From contig JAFMOC010000003.1 in NCBI GenBank assembly GCA_019802505.1, positions 5,214,501-5,278,500 of the forward strand: DNA of 64,000 nucleotides. The letters are read 5' to 3'. Position 1 is the first letter of the stretch. Each line of letters opens with the position of its first letter. A program made the position numbers and the translations under genes. Below are positions 46,824 to 57,290 of this stretch, one piece after another. This DNA is from Corydoras sp. C115. Taxonomy: Eukaryota > Chordata > Actinopteri > Siluriformes > Callichthyidae. The notes beneath the pieces were generated by a model. It searched no databases and was not told the origin of the DNA. It saw only the letters and a program-made list of their open reading frames with translations.

Positions 46824-46833
46824 ACTATCTGGC
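46824..46833 (+). other. Gypsy-2 self-priming site
   Basis: ACTATCTGGC lies 2 nt after the LTR end. It is perfectly complementary to LTR bases 46386-46395 and has no TGG start as a tRNA-primed site would. Tf1/sushi elements are known or predicted to fold the RNA 5' end back onto this site as primer. Confidence 0.75.
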
Positions 46834-46837
46834 CAAC

Positions 46838-47847
46838 ATGGATCCCTCGGAGCGGCACACCTCTGGGGCGGAGCCAGCACCACCCCATCCGCCGAGCAAA
46901 CGTCTTCCCGTCTCGACACACTCTACAGCCGCCAGGGAGAACTGGTGGACATGGTCAGCAGTCTGGTGCTCCAGGTTCAGTCGGTGCTCGCCGCCCTGCC
47001 TGCACCCTCCTCTACGTCTGGGTCACGGAGGATGCCCGCGTCGCCGAGCCTCGACCACCAGGTACCTGAAACGCCTCTCGCGTCAGTAGCCCGCGCCGAC
47101 GGGGCCGCGGTGCAGCCCGACCCTTACGATGGCAATCTGCAGAACTGCCGAGGATTCATCTTCCAATGCGAACTGTATTATGGAATCCGCCCCTCATGTT
47201 TCCCTACCGATGCACACAAGATCGCCTTCGTAATCGGACTGCTGCGCGGGCGAGCACTGAAGTGGGCGGAGGCGTCTCAGGGCACCGTCTCTCCCCTCGC
47301 CACCTCCTATGCCATATTTATAGAACGTTTTCGCTCTATTTTTGACCGTCCGGATCACACGGAAGATCTAGAGAGCCGTCTGCTCACCGTACGCCAGGGA
47401 ACCCGATCGGTAGCAGAGTTCGTTGTAGAGTTCCAAACGCTTGCCGCGGAGTCGGGCTGGTGTGAACGCTCGCTGCACGGCGTTTTCCGTCACGCTCTGC
47501 ACGATCGGGTTCGGGATGAACTGGCAACCCGTGACAGGCCTGACACACTCCAAGGGCTCATTGACCTGGCTATCCGCCTGGACGGGCGCATGAACGAGCG
47601 CCGGCGTGAACGCCTATGTCGGGATTCCATCCGCCCCACCACCTCGTCAGGGGGGTCTGTCGCACACCGCCTCGCCGCACCTCCCTCGGAACCCGCGGAG
47701 CACGAACCCATGCAGTTGGGACGCACGACACTCACGCCGGAGATACGTAGCAGTCGTTGGAACCAAGGGCTCTGTTTTTACTGTGGAAAGGCAGATCACC
47801 AGGTGAAGGCGTGTCCGGTGCGGCCAAAAGATCCGACTCGGCAGTAG
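46838..47847 (+). pseudogene. Gypsy-2 gag, one frameshift
   Basis: The first ATG at 46838 gives MDPSERHTSGAEPAPPHPP, then an indel near 46905-46920 moves the reading into the main frame. From about 46919 the frame is open to TAG at 47845-47847. It contains a capsid region (NCRGFIFQCELYY, IAFVIGLLRGRALKWA, SYAIFIERFRSIFD, FQTLAAESGWC) and one CCHC zinc knuckle, CFYCGKADHQVKACP. About 335 residues in all, usual for sushi-type gag. The stop overlaps the pol frame by about 90 nt. Confidence 0.9.
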
Positions 47848-50800
47848 AACTTGGGGTCCTGTTGAGTCCGGCCCAAAAACCCCAAGCCCACAGGCTCAGC
47901 CTCCCCGCGGCGTTTCTCCTCCGGGAAAGGAGCCTGCCGGTCAATGTTCTTACAGATTCTGGGGCAGAGGAGAATCTAATAGACGTTGACTTTGCCCGCC
48001 AAGCTGGAATCTCATTATCTCCATTGGCCTCCCCCCTCCACACCGTGGCCCTAGATGGACACCGCCTGTCCTCCATCACCCATCGCACCAACCCCGTTCA
48101 GCTGTGGATCGATGGGAACCACCATGAGGAGATCCGGTTCTCGGGGTTCCAATCCCCAGGGACGCCGGTCATACTGGGACACCCTTGGTTATACCGCCAC
48201 AACCCGCATCTGGACTGGGTGAACTCTCGGATCCTCTCCTGGGGGGATGCTTGCCATTCCACCAGTCTCCATGCGGCAGTACCCCCCCGCAGGACGACTC
48301 ACCCCCGTAACACTGTTCCCATCGACCTCTCCCAGGTACCCCCAGAGTACCACGACCTGGGCGAGGTCTTCAGCAAGGACAAAGCCTGCCAACTTCCACC
48401 CCACAGATCCTACGACTGCGCAATCGATCTCCTGCCTGGTGCACCTCTTCCGTCCAGCCGGCTGTATTCATTGTCTCGTCCTGAGAGGGAGGCCATGGAG
48501 AATTATGTCACGGAGTGCCTCGCCACAGGATTAATCCGGCCTTCGACATCCCCCGTTGGAGCCGGATTCTTCTTCGTCTCCAAGAAGGACGGTTCGTTGC
48601 GACCCTGTATTGACGATAGGGGGCTGAACAACATCACAGTCCCCTACAAATACCCTCTGCCACTAACATCTACCGTATTTGAGTCTTTACAGGGCTGTGT
48701 TCACCAAGCTGGATCTGCGGAACGCCTACCATCTGATCCGCATCCGGCAAGGGGACGAATGGAAGACAGCCTTCAACACCCCCAGTGGGCATTACGAGTA
48801 CCGGGTAGTCCCCTTCGGACTCAAGAATGCCCCTGCCGTCTTCCAGGCCCTGGTGAACGACGTCCTGAGAGACTTCCTGGACCGCTTTACCTTTGTTTAC
48901 CTGGATGATATCCTCATCTTTTCCAGGAATCTCGAGGAGCACCGCCGCCATGTCCGTCTGGTCCTCAATCGATTACTCCTGAACCGGCTATTTGTGAAGG
49001 CAGAGAAGTGCCAGTTCCACCAGGCCTCCGTGTCCTTCCTGGGATTAATCATCTCCCCTGGCGCTATCCAACCGGACCCCGCGAAGATCCAGGCAATCAA
49101 AGAGTGGCCATCCCCCACGTCCAGGACGGAGCTACAAAGGTTTCTGCGGTTCGCATATTTCTACAGGCGCTTCGTCAGGGGTTACAGTAACATCACCGCA
49201 CCCCTGATGGCGCTCACGTCCACCAAGGAGCGCTTTCGCTGGACCCCAGAAGCCCAACAGGCCATGGACCATTTGAAGGACCTCTTCACCGCTGCTCCGG
49301 TCCTGGTACAGCCGGACCCCGCCAAACAGTTTGTCGTGGAGGTCGATGCGTCGGGCGCAGGAGTCGGGGCCGTCCTCTCCCAAAAGTCTACGGACGGCCG
49401 CCTTCACCCCTGTGCATTCTTCTCCAGGAAACTCTCAGCGGCTGAGAGAAATTATGACATGGGGAACCGCGAGCTCTTAGGGGTCAAGCTTGCGCTGGAG
49501 TAGTGGCGCCATTGGTTAGAGGGAGCCGAGCAGCCATTCGTAGTTTGGACCGACCATAAGAACTTGGCCTACATTCAGTCAGCCAAGAGGCTGAACTCAC
49601 GCCAGGCACGTTGGGCCTTGTTCTTTGGTCGGTTCAACTTCACCCTCACCTATCGCCCAGGAACCCGCAACACCAAGCCGGATGCCCTGTCAAGACTCTT
49701 CCCAGAGGAGAAGGAAGAGGTAAATGCACCGCACGACACCATTCTGTCATCCAAGTGTTTCATTGCAGGTGTCTCGTGGGAGGTGCGGCGCATCATCGAG
49801 CGTGAGCTGGCGAAGGACCCGGATCCGGGGGATGGACCACGGGATCGTACTTTCGTCCCCACCGCCGCTCGTCCCACCATTCTCAAGTGGGGTCACGAGT
49901 CTCGCTGGGCTTGCCACCCTGGGACCGCCCGGACGGAGGAGATACTCAGACGGCGGTTTTGGTGGCCCACACTATCCGCCGATGTGAAACAGTTCACCCT
50001 CGCCTGCACAGTCTGTGCACGGAACAAGGCATCCCACCAACCACCCTCCGGCCTGCTCCTGCCGCTCTCCATACCTGGGCGCCCCTGGTCCCACATCGCC
50101 TTGGATTTCATCACGGGCCTGCCGGAGTCCAAGGGTAACACTGTGATTCTCACAATCATTGATAGATTCTCGAAAATGATCCGCCTTGTGGCCCTGTCTA
50201 GGCTCCCATCAGCACTGGAGACTGCTAAGCTGGTGTTCAACCAAGTGTTCAGGACCTTCGGCATCCCCGTGGACATCGTATCGGACCGGGGACCGCAATT
50301 CATCTCTCAGGTATGGAGAGCCTTTTTCAACCATTTTGGGACCTCCGTCTCCCTGACCTCCGGGGGGCACCCACAGGCCAACGGCCAGGCTGAGAGGGCG
50401 AACCAAGTGGTGGAGACCACCCTACGCTTTGTTTCTGCCCGACATCCGGAGCGTTGGAGCAACCACCTAATCTGGGCCGAATACGCCATTAACTCCAGAC
50501 GCGGCTCCGCCATGGGAAAATCTCCTTTTGAGGTCGCGCTGGGCTACCAACCCCCCCTTTTTCCGGAGGAACAACACGAAATCAGTGTCCCGTCCGTGGC
50601 CCAACACCTCTGTCGATGCCGCAGGACCTGGAAGAATACCCTTATAGCCCTCTGCCAAGCTCAAGCCACAGCCACCCGTCCTGCCAACCGCCGCTGCCGC
50701 CAGGCCCCTGCCTACAAGATCGGGCAGCTGGTCTGGCTCTCAACCAGGAACATACCCCTCAAGACTGAGTCCAAGAAACTGTCCCCCCGGTTCAACGGCC

Positions 50801-51165
50801 CCTACCCCATTTTCAAGATCATCAACCCGGCAGCCATCCGTCTCCAGCTACCGCGCCACATGCGCATCCACCCCACCTTCCACGTCTCCCAAGTCAAGCC
50901 TGTCACCCACTCCCCTCTCAACCCCATCCCCCATGACGCACCAGCCCCCCGCCTCATCGACAGCCAGCCAGCATTCACAGTCCGCAGACTCTTGGACTCC
51001 CGCTGCCGGGGCAAAGGGATACAGTTCCTGGTGGACTGGGAAGGGTACGGCCCAGAGGAGCGCTCCTGGGTCCCCCGCTCAGCCATCCTTGACCCCTCCC
51101 TCATCCAGGACTTCCACAAAAGGTTCCCCGACAAGCCCTTTAGGGCGCCAGGAGGCACCCGTTGA
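47757..51165 (+). pseudogene. Gypsy-2 pol (PR-RT-RH-IN-chromodomain), two lesions
   Basis: It opens in the -1 frame relative to gag. Domains in order: aspartic protease with TDSGAEENLID (D at 47955), then RT. KKDGSLRPCIDDRGLN begins near 48580, and an indel near 48690 shifts the frame. The rest of RT has YLDD at 48898-48909. RNase H follows (VVEVDASGAGVGAVLSQ, SRKLSAAERNYDMGNREL), with an in-frame TAG at 49501-49503. Next come the H2C2 zinc site, the integrase core (ALDFITGLP, VSDRGPQF, NGQAERANQ), a GPY-like region and a chromodomain with FLVDWEGYGPEERSWVP near 51028-51078. Stop at 51163-51165. Both lesions look like single-position changes, so the copy decayed only recently. Confidence 0.93.
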
Positions 51166-51175
51166 GGGGGGGTGA
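51164..51175 (+). other. Gypsy-2 polypurine tract
   Basis: GAGGGGGGGTGA ends directly at the TGTTGGGG start of the 3' LTR. It overlaps the pol stop codon. Confidence 0.85.
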
Positions 51176-51730
51176 TGTTGGGGTTTTTGTGTCACGTGGT
51201 GTTGTTTATGTCTGGTCTCCACGCCCCCGTAATTCCATGCACCTGGTTTTCCCATCACCATGCCGTATATAAGCACCTCACCCCGTTCCCCCACGCCAGA
51301 TAGTCTTGTGCCCACGTACCTCTCAAGCCTCGACTCTTCTAGCCTCCACGTCACGATCACGCCTAGCCCTACCTCACCTCGCCTTACCCTGCCACGCCTC
51401 GCCTTGTCTCGTCCAGTCTGTCTCTGGATCCTCTGTTGTGTTGCCCCGCTCTCGTCTGTTGTGTTTCTGTGTGTGCAGCGCTCCAGCCGGACCAAGCCGC
51501 CTACCGCTAGGGCGCTAGGATTGGGACGCGTCCCCGAGCGTGACGTCAGAGCCCGGACGTGCGCTCCGTCTCCACTGCACGCCGCAGCGCTGCACGAACA
51601 CTTGTCTACGCCGTCTCTTATCATTCCACTACTGTCTGCAATAAACCCGGTTTCTGCATTGTACCCTCTGCTTCAGATTGGTCTCTCCGAGTAGCGGATC
51701 CAACCGCGTATCGGCCGCCCGGCCATAACA
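51176..51730 (+). repeat. Gypsy-2 3' LTR
   Basis: 555 bp, the same length as the 5' LTR. The same TATA box, complementary 10-mer (at 51295-51304), CRE (51541-51548) and AATAAA (51640-51645) are present. Confidence 0.93.
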
Positions 51731-51897
51731 AAAAAGGTGTTTAGCTAATAAAGTGTGGAAATTACCAATCTGCTTTTAAAGTTTGTTAAAATAGAAATTA
51801 TGTCATATGTAGCCTTCACTAAAGTAAACTTTTAAAAAGTAAAATTCTTCATTCTTTTGTTCCAACCTCAATAAATGTGTTATTACAACTTTTAATT

Positions 51898-52248
51898 GGG
51901 GTGGTAGTGTAGTGTGTAGTGGTAAGCATGTCTGTCTGTCATCGCTCAGGATCCAGGTATGATATCTTTATGTATATCTGTATGGAGTTTCCATATTCCC
52001 TCAGTGACTGTGTGGGTTTTCCCAGGTCCTCCTGTTTCCTCCCACAGTCCAAAAACATGGATTCAATGTGAATTGGCTGCTCTAAATTGCCCCTATCAAA
52101 ATTGCACCTTTATAGTGTGTGTGTATGTCTGTGTGTCTGTGTGAGTGAATGTGTGCACAGCAATGGGATTGGCTGCCCAGTCGGAAACTTTCTTCCTTGA
52201 ATGGGCATGGGAAACTCCACTGCAACTCTATTAGAGGACGATAAAGAG
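51898..52248 (+). repeat. tRNA-headed SINE, older subfamily
   Basis: Plus orientation. The head gtagtgtgtagtggtaagca differs from the younger copies, the B-box is lost, and the body keeps gtttcctcccacagtccaaa. The tail is short. Diverged. Confidence 0.8.
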
Positions 52249-52383
52249 ATCAATTGACATCAGGTCTGATTGAAACATTAAAATGCTTATTAATCAATCA
52301 GTGAGACTGCATCAAACAACTGCATCATATTAGCAAGATTTGCTAGTATTCATTAAAAATATTTTTTAATAAAATGTATAATG

Positions 52384-52728
52384 GGGCAGCACGGTGGCTT
52401 AGTCGTTAGCACGTTCACCTCTCAGCGCTAGGGATTCCCGGTTCGAATCCCTATCTGGGTGGAGTTTCCATGTTCTCCCCGTGTCCGCGTGGGTTTCCTC
52501 CAGGTTCTCCGGTTTCCTCCCACAGTTCAAAAACATGGATCAAGTCAATTGAATGCTCCAAATTGCCCCATATATAGTGTGTTTGTGTGGGTGAGTGTGT
52601 GCCCAGCGATAGATTGGTGAGTGTATCTGCCCAGCGCCCGAGACGTTCTCCCATGGATGGGCATGAGGACACCCCACCCCCACGACCCTAATAGAGGATA
52701 AAAGCGGAAGATAATGAATGAATGAATA
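52384..52728 (+). repeat. full-length tRNA-headed SINE
   Basis: Plus orientation. The RNA polymerase III A-box-like TGGCTTAGTCG lies at 52395-52405 and a perfect B-box GGTTCGAATCC at 52440-52450. The full body is present with a (GAAT)n tail. It is the clearest example of the family's tRNA-derived head in the window. It is not a tRNA gene, because the 3' half of the cloverleaf is absent. Confidence 0.9.
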
Positions 52729-53589
52729 AATTTAATATAGTTTTTTATTTGGAGAAAATTGTAAATAGTTAAAGCTTTTGTGTAACGGATGCAGCAACAC
52801 TGCAGTCCCATCAATGTCTTCAGCTTCCTGTACTCAGGTCTCTCCCTGCTCCGATCCTCCCAATGCACCGTAACCATGTTATTCCCACTTGTGAAACACG
52901 GTGCAGCCAAGACCACAGTGTGTTCACATTAATAAAATCCAGCTGTACGTTGCCATGTGAAGCAAAAGGAAGAACGCTCCACTCTAAACAAATAACATGG
53001 CTTCCACTAGTGAGAACATTCCAAACAGGATGTGGCCATCACAATCACCAGAGCAAATATTTTACAGAGTCACACTTATTTCATATGGACAGACACAGAC
53101 ATAACAGTCTTTTTCTTTTTCTCTCTTTTCTTTTTCTTAAGAACCTATTTTCAGGACATTTCAATTCTTTTTCCTCAGCTGTTTGTTCAGGCCTGTCATG
53201 CAATACTGTATGTAAACAGACAACAATTAGAAGATCTCTCAGATGCTAGCAGTCTGCACATTGGAATAACACTGGAGAAATACAATCTGTTTGCAAGTAA
53301 TTGTTGTCTTATGGATGAATTTGAAGTAAATCCAGTTATTTTACCTCAGGTTTCATGTTTAAACTTTTGTTCTTGATAAGCCAAATGCCAGAATTCTTAG
53401 ATGAACATTTTATTTTATTTTATTTCAATTTACCTTACTATTTTCTAAAATCTTTTGTGTTTTAGTATATAAGTTAAGTCTTGTTGGCCAAGTTGGGGCA
53501 GTAATATAAAAAGGATCTGAAGCTGGCAATTAATAAAGCAACAAGGCACGATAGGATTGCATTACTTTAAATATATCATGAGAAAGAGG

Positions 53590-53890
53590 TGGTGTTAGGT
53601 CCAAACCAAAGTGGAGTACAGCTACACCTCTTTTTCATGATTTTTTCACAATAATGTACAACCTCGAGTGCCTTATTGCTTTTATAAAATAGTTATAAAC
53701 ACACTGTGATACAAAAAACAAGATTTAATTATTAAATGTGAAATTTAAATATTAAAAATTATAAAATTATTTATTTAAAACAAATATTATTAATAAACTA
53801 GATTTCCACAACTTAATAAAATTGGGTTTTTGAAAATGATGATTGATTGCTAAGAAATGAAAAATATTAATTTGTCGTAAATTATTTGTC
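53590..53890 (-). mobile_element. MITE-like element, partial copy
   Basis: Read on the minus strand it aligns with the left arm and flank of the copy at 58300-58640: aagaggtgtag, gcaataaggcact, gtgtttataactatttta and the distal sequence around ttgctaagaaat. The second inverted arm is not seen. Confidence 0.6.
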
Positions 53891-54356
53891 AAATTCAGCC
53901 CATCCTGGGACTCCCGATGACTTAGGGGTACTCTCATTGGCACTTATTTTTCTCATTGAGCTTATGTTTAAGGCTATTTAATTTGTTGGTTTGCTTCTTA
54001 TATTGTTTATAGTCATCTCCTATGTATTATATTAATAAATGCATTTATTTTGTATTGTATTCTCATATCTTGCCCATATTTTTGCCCTGATTATGTTTTC
54101 TAGTGTTTAGGAAGCACCCTGTGAAAGTTTACAAGATATATGTAGTGGAAACAATCTTTCAGGACACAAACAGTTGGTTGTGGTTAAAATTAGAACCAAC
54201 TCCCAATACTCAACCCAAAGTCACATAGTGCAACACTACAGTATATACATTGCATAAAAATGTGTAAAATAAATTTAAAAGAGGCTGGAATTCAACAGAA
54301 TTAAAGTCTAAAAAAAATACATCCTTAGCTTTTTCTTGTTTTTGGCAATTGACTTT

Positions 54357-54778
54357 TGTCAGAGATCGTCCGTTCTGACCCGGAAGGAGGGGCGGCTAAC
54401 GCGGGGATAGAGCTGCGTTCAGCCGCTCGCGCCTAGTGGGCGTTCCCGGGTACCGACCACGCGGGGAAAATTACGTGCGTCGGTCCACGGCGAACGCCCG
54501 CAAAAACGTGGTTTTGCGCGGAAGGAGAGTCCAAGACACCGGGATAAAATCCAAAAGGTAAATTTAATAAAAATTGGTGTAGGGACACCAACAAAAATGG
54601 GGAACAAACGAACAACATGACATAGGGTATAGAACCACAAAATAAAGACGTGCACAATATACAGGGATAAAACAGATTAAATAGAAAACTAACTAAACAT
54701 GTGACAAACCCAACCAATCACCCAAGTGAGACAATGAGGACCGACAACGAGGGACAGGTGCAGCAGGTGCTCGTGACA
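54357..54778 (-). repeat. 3' LTR of short LTR element B
   Basis: 422 bp. Compared with the partner it lacks about 36 bp in the GC-rich U5 near 54494. Confidence 0.92.
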
Positions 54779-54934
54779 TACCCCCACCCCAAGGGTCGCG
54801 CAAAAAGGAAAGCGACCCAAACAAAAAGAACAAAAATAATAACCATAATATAAACATGCAAAAATAATAAACGGGGGGGGGTAACAAGTCCCTCGGGCTG
54901 AACCAGCCGGTTGCTCCCAGCTGACGGCGAGAAC

Positions 54935-55200
54935 GCGTCCTCTCGCAGCGCAGATCAACGTCCTCTGGCTGCGAGGCTGGGGCATGCACCTCCTGGTGCT
55001 CCGAGTCCGAAGTGGGCGGCCTCTGGTGCTCGGGACCGATGGCGAACGGCCTCAGTCGGTCCCGACTCGACGATTGCCGCCCTCCGGTAGCCGGGCTCTG
55101 CCGCTGGCGGTCCCCGGTTCTCGGACTCGGTCAGATCGGCGGTTCAGCCTCTGGTCCTCAGCACACGTAGGGTGACCCCAGGTGTCCAGTACTCTCCAGA
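54935..55200 (-). repeat. internal ~30-bp degenerate repeat array of element B
   Basis: Seven to eight units can be laid out on the plus strand, for example cctctggtgctcgggaccga followed by tggcgaacgg (30 bp), the next opening cctcagtcggtcccgactcg, and then cctccggtagccgggctctg. The units share the start CC-CTGGT and a GGCGG-like end. Confidence 0.65.
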
Positions 55201-55206
55201 TCGTTG

Positions 55207-55216
55207 GCACGTCTTT
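55207..55216 (-). other. self-priming site (PBS) of short LTR element B
   Basis: The plus strand reads GCACGTCTTT 1 nt from the 5' LTR edge (55218). The complementary AAAGACGTGC lies in the LTR at 55541-55550, beginning 30 nt after the TATA-like TATTTAAT box (55573-55580) on the element strand. Confidence 0.7.
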
Positions 55217-55217
55217 C

Positions 55218-55675
55218 TGTCAGAGATCGTCCGTTCTGACCCGGAAGGAGGGGCGGCTAACGCGGGGATAGAGCTGCGTTCAGCCGCTCGCGCCTAGTGG
55301 GCGTTCCCGGGTACCGACCACGCGGGGAAAATTACGTGCGTCGGTCCACGGCGAACGCCCCCACGGTACACGACCCACGCGGAGAAGGTGCGCAGCGCCG
55401 TACCGTGGTTTTGCGCGGAAGGAGAGTCCAAGACACCGGGATAAAATCCAAAAGGTAAATTTAATAAAAATTGGTGTAGGGACACCAACAAAAATGGGGA
55501 ACAAACGAACAACATGACATAGGGTATAGAACCACAAAATAAAGACGTGCACAATATACAGGGATAAAACAGATTAAATAGAAAACTAACTAAACATGTG
55601 ACAAACCCAACCAATCACCCAAGTGAGACAATGAGGACCGACAACGAGGGACAGGTGCAGCAGGTGCTCGTGACA
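55218..55675 (-). repeat. 5' LTR of short LTR element B
   Basis: 458 bp, the longer of the two LTRs of this copy. Confidence 0.92.
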
Positions 55676-55969
55676 ACTTTAAATTACTCATATGGATTTT
55701 TTATTTTAATAATTGAAATGGATGACCAAAAAGAGTATAAAAATAATATACAGTATTTGAAATTCCAGAAGAACTTGATATAAAATTAAATAAATAGTAA
55801 AATTCATTAATTGTTAAAATTTATTATTTAGTTCTATAATAACCAGTACACTCTGTAGGTTCAGCACACATCAGAAACTATTTGGGTGGTTGATTCTCAG
55901 CACTGTACTGACCCTAACATGGCGGTGGTGTATGAGTGTGAGTAGTTCTGATTTATAAGAAGCAGCTGT

Positions 55970-56122
55970 GATTTACATTTACATTTGCATTTAGTCACTT
56001 AGTAGACGCTTTTATCAAAAGCGACTTACAAATGAGAACATTACAAGTCAGAAATTATGCAGAAAAACAACTACACTGTAAATTCATCAAACCTGATTGT
56101 CATTTGATGCTGCCGTCCCCCT

Positions 56123-56175
<53 letters not shown>

Positions 56176-56230
56176 CAGGTATTTGTTAAATACCGTCTTC
56201 AGTACTTTCTTAAAACTGCTTAGTTATTCT
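55970..56230 (+). repeat. interspersed repeat, family shared with 24405-24760
   Basis: It starts gtgatttacatttacatttg and continues cgcttttatcaaaagcgact and aatgagaacattacaagtca. It has the same order as the 24-kb copy, including ctgtaaattcatcaaacctg and acaacaggtatttgttaaa. A 47-T run (56125-56171) sits where the other copy has a C run. Confidence 0.65.
56125..56171 (+). repeat. poly(T) tract, 47 T
   Basis: A pure homopolymer inside the repeat; its length is probably uncertain. Confidence 0.95.
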
Positions 56231-56648
56231 GGCTTACGGACAGAGCTGGGACGTTTTTTAACACTGTTCACTCGCTTTACTTGTTATTATACACATCTAT
56301 CGTATCGTAGAGTTGTTCAAATCAAGTCACAGCTGCATCTGATTCACTAAACTGATCCACATCACACTAACACATCAATCTCTCAGCATCACTACTGTGT
56401 CCACCCAGATAATGCCTGTGCCTGTGGTGGTCCTTAGGGTTCCTGACCAGTAGAGAAGTAAAAAGTACAAAATAAGCAGAACAAAAAATGGCCTATGGTC
56501 TTAGGAGGAACAAGGAAGTGTACCTGGTTAATTGTACATTAAGCTTAAAATGTTAAAATGTTGCTGATCACAGGGAAAAATGTGTTATGTGAGTCATTCT
56601 GGATGAAAGTTCAATTCTGTTTAAATTAGAAATACACATAATGCTTAC

Positions 56649-56790
56649 TTGTAAAGGCTGTCTGGTTCTAAGCACTTGAAGATGAGGGAGTAGATAACAG
56701 AGTGGGGATATTCTCCAACTTGTCTTCCTGGTACCACACATGAAGATCCCAATCCAGAGAACAGGTCATCTACTAGACTTAAAACTTCCC
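56649..56790 (-). CDS. astn1/astn2: astrotactin exon, FNIII domain
   Basis: The minus-strand exon of 142 bp lies between acceptor CTCTCTTAG and donor GTAAGC. After two bases of a split codon it reads EVLSLVDDLFSGLGSSCVVP, then GEYPHSVIYSLIFKCLEPDS and LY, with the last two bases AA completing lysine in the next exon. The IYSLIFKCLEPDSLYKF strand pattern fits the fibronectin type III domain of astrotactins. This is the most upstream exon visible; earlier exons are beyond 64000 or too diverged for me to see. Confidence 0.9.
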
Positions 56791-57164
56791 CTAAGAGAGA
56801 CAAAGAGCAACAGACAAATTCAGCATAGAGTCTTCATACTGTACCAGTTCTGAGTTGGCTTGTGAATGTTGTTGTTGGAAACTTGCTCCATGGTGTTGAC
56901 TAAGCAAATCATACTGTATTTCGATGTGTACACAGGCAGCACTATTTTTTTAGGGTCAATACATCCCACCGCTGGCCACATACTGAAACATTATTTTGAA
57001 TTTTGCAAAATGCACCATAAAAATCTGATATTACCATAGAATTTAGATGCTAAATCCCACTTTATCATAAGTCATGAGAATTGCCCAGTTGTCTTTGATA
57101 TATCTATTCACCCCAAACTGAACAAATACTCTATAACAAGCCTAAAATAAAACAATTTAATGTG

Positions 57165-57290
57165 AGAGGAACTGGGAGAACCCAGACAAAAAACCCATTA
57201 GGACAGGTGGAGAACATCCACCAAGATCTGGATTCAAACCTGGATCCCCAACACTAAGAGGCAAACATGTAACCACTAAGCCAATGTTAT
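57165..57290 (-). repeat. tRNA-headed SINE fragment (head part)
   Basis: Minus orientation, degraded. Keeps gatctggattcaaacctgga, ctaagaggcaaaca and accactaagcca, the head side of the SINE. Confidence 0.7.

Larger units (their letters stand above)
46267..51730 (+). mobile_element. Gypsy-2: sushi-type Ty3/gypsy chromovirus
   Basis: This 5464-bp element has two 555-bp LTRs, gag, pol with a C-terminal chromodomain, a polypurine tract and a 5-bp AAAAA target duplication (46262-46266 and 51731-51735). The LTRs differ at roughly 18 positions by eye, so the insertion is moderately old. gag has one frameshift, and pol has one frameshift and one stop. It sits antisense in an astrotactin intron. The chromodomain, self-complementary primer site and gag zinc knuckle place it with Tf1/sushi-like chromoviruses. 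Confidence 0.95.
54357..55675 (-). mobile_element. short self-primed LTR element without gag/pol (copy B)
   Basis: Two LTRs (TGTCAG..GTGACA on the plus strand) enclose 439 bp. A perfect 5-bp target duplication ACTTT lies at 54352-54356 and 55676-55680. The LTRs are nearly identical except for a ~36-bp gap in the left one, implying a recent insertion. Minus orientation, like copy A. The internal part begins with the same purine tract and again holds ~30-bp degenerate repeats and no retroviral protein domain. The LTRs differ clearly from those of copy A, so the two represent subfamilies. Confidence 0.92.
55840..56560 (+). repeat. old interspersed repeat, interrupted
   Basis: The outer parts (attctcagcactgtactgac, catggcggtggtgta, and later cacatcacactaacaca, gcctgtggtggtcctta, ggttcctgaccagtagag) look like the same abundant teleost repeat as at 29480-29930. 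The middle is occupied by another repeat at 55970-56230. Confidence 0.45.
41059..56648 (-). other. astrotactin intron with Gypsy-2 and short LTR element B
   Basis: A 15.6-kb intron. Gypsy-2 (5.5 kb), the short LTR element B (1.3 kb), two SINEs, a MITE copy, an AAT microsatellite and other repeats account for well over half. From 41840 to 46260 I found no recognisable feature or exon, only AT-rich sequence. Confidence 0.75.

Noticed and set aside
52384..52460. tRNA gene
   Set aside because: A and B boxes are present but the 3' half of a cloverleaf is replaced by SINE body. It is a SINE head.
41059..56648. A TRIM32-like single-exon gene nested in the astrotactin intron, as in mammalian ASTN2
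   Set aside because: Searched by eye for a ~650-codon frame with RING or NHL features; none is present in the visible introns. This does not exclude ASTN2, because the nested gene may lie in another intron.
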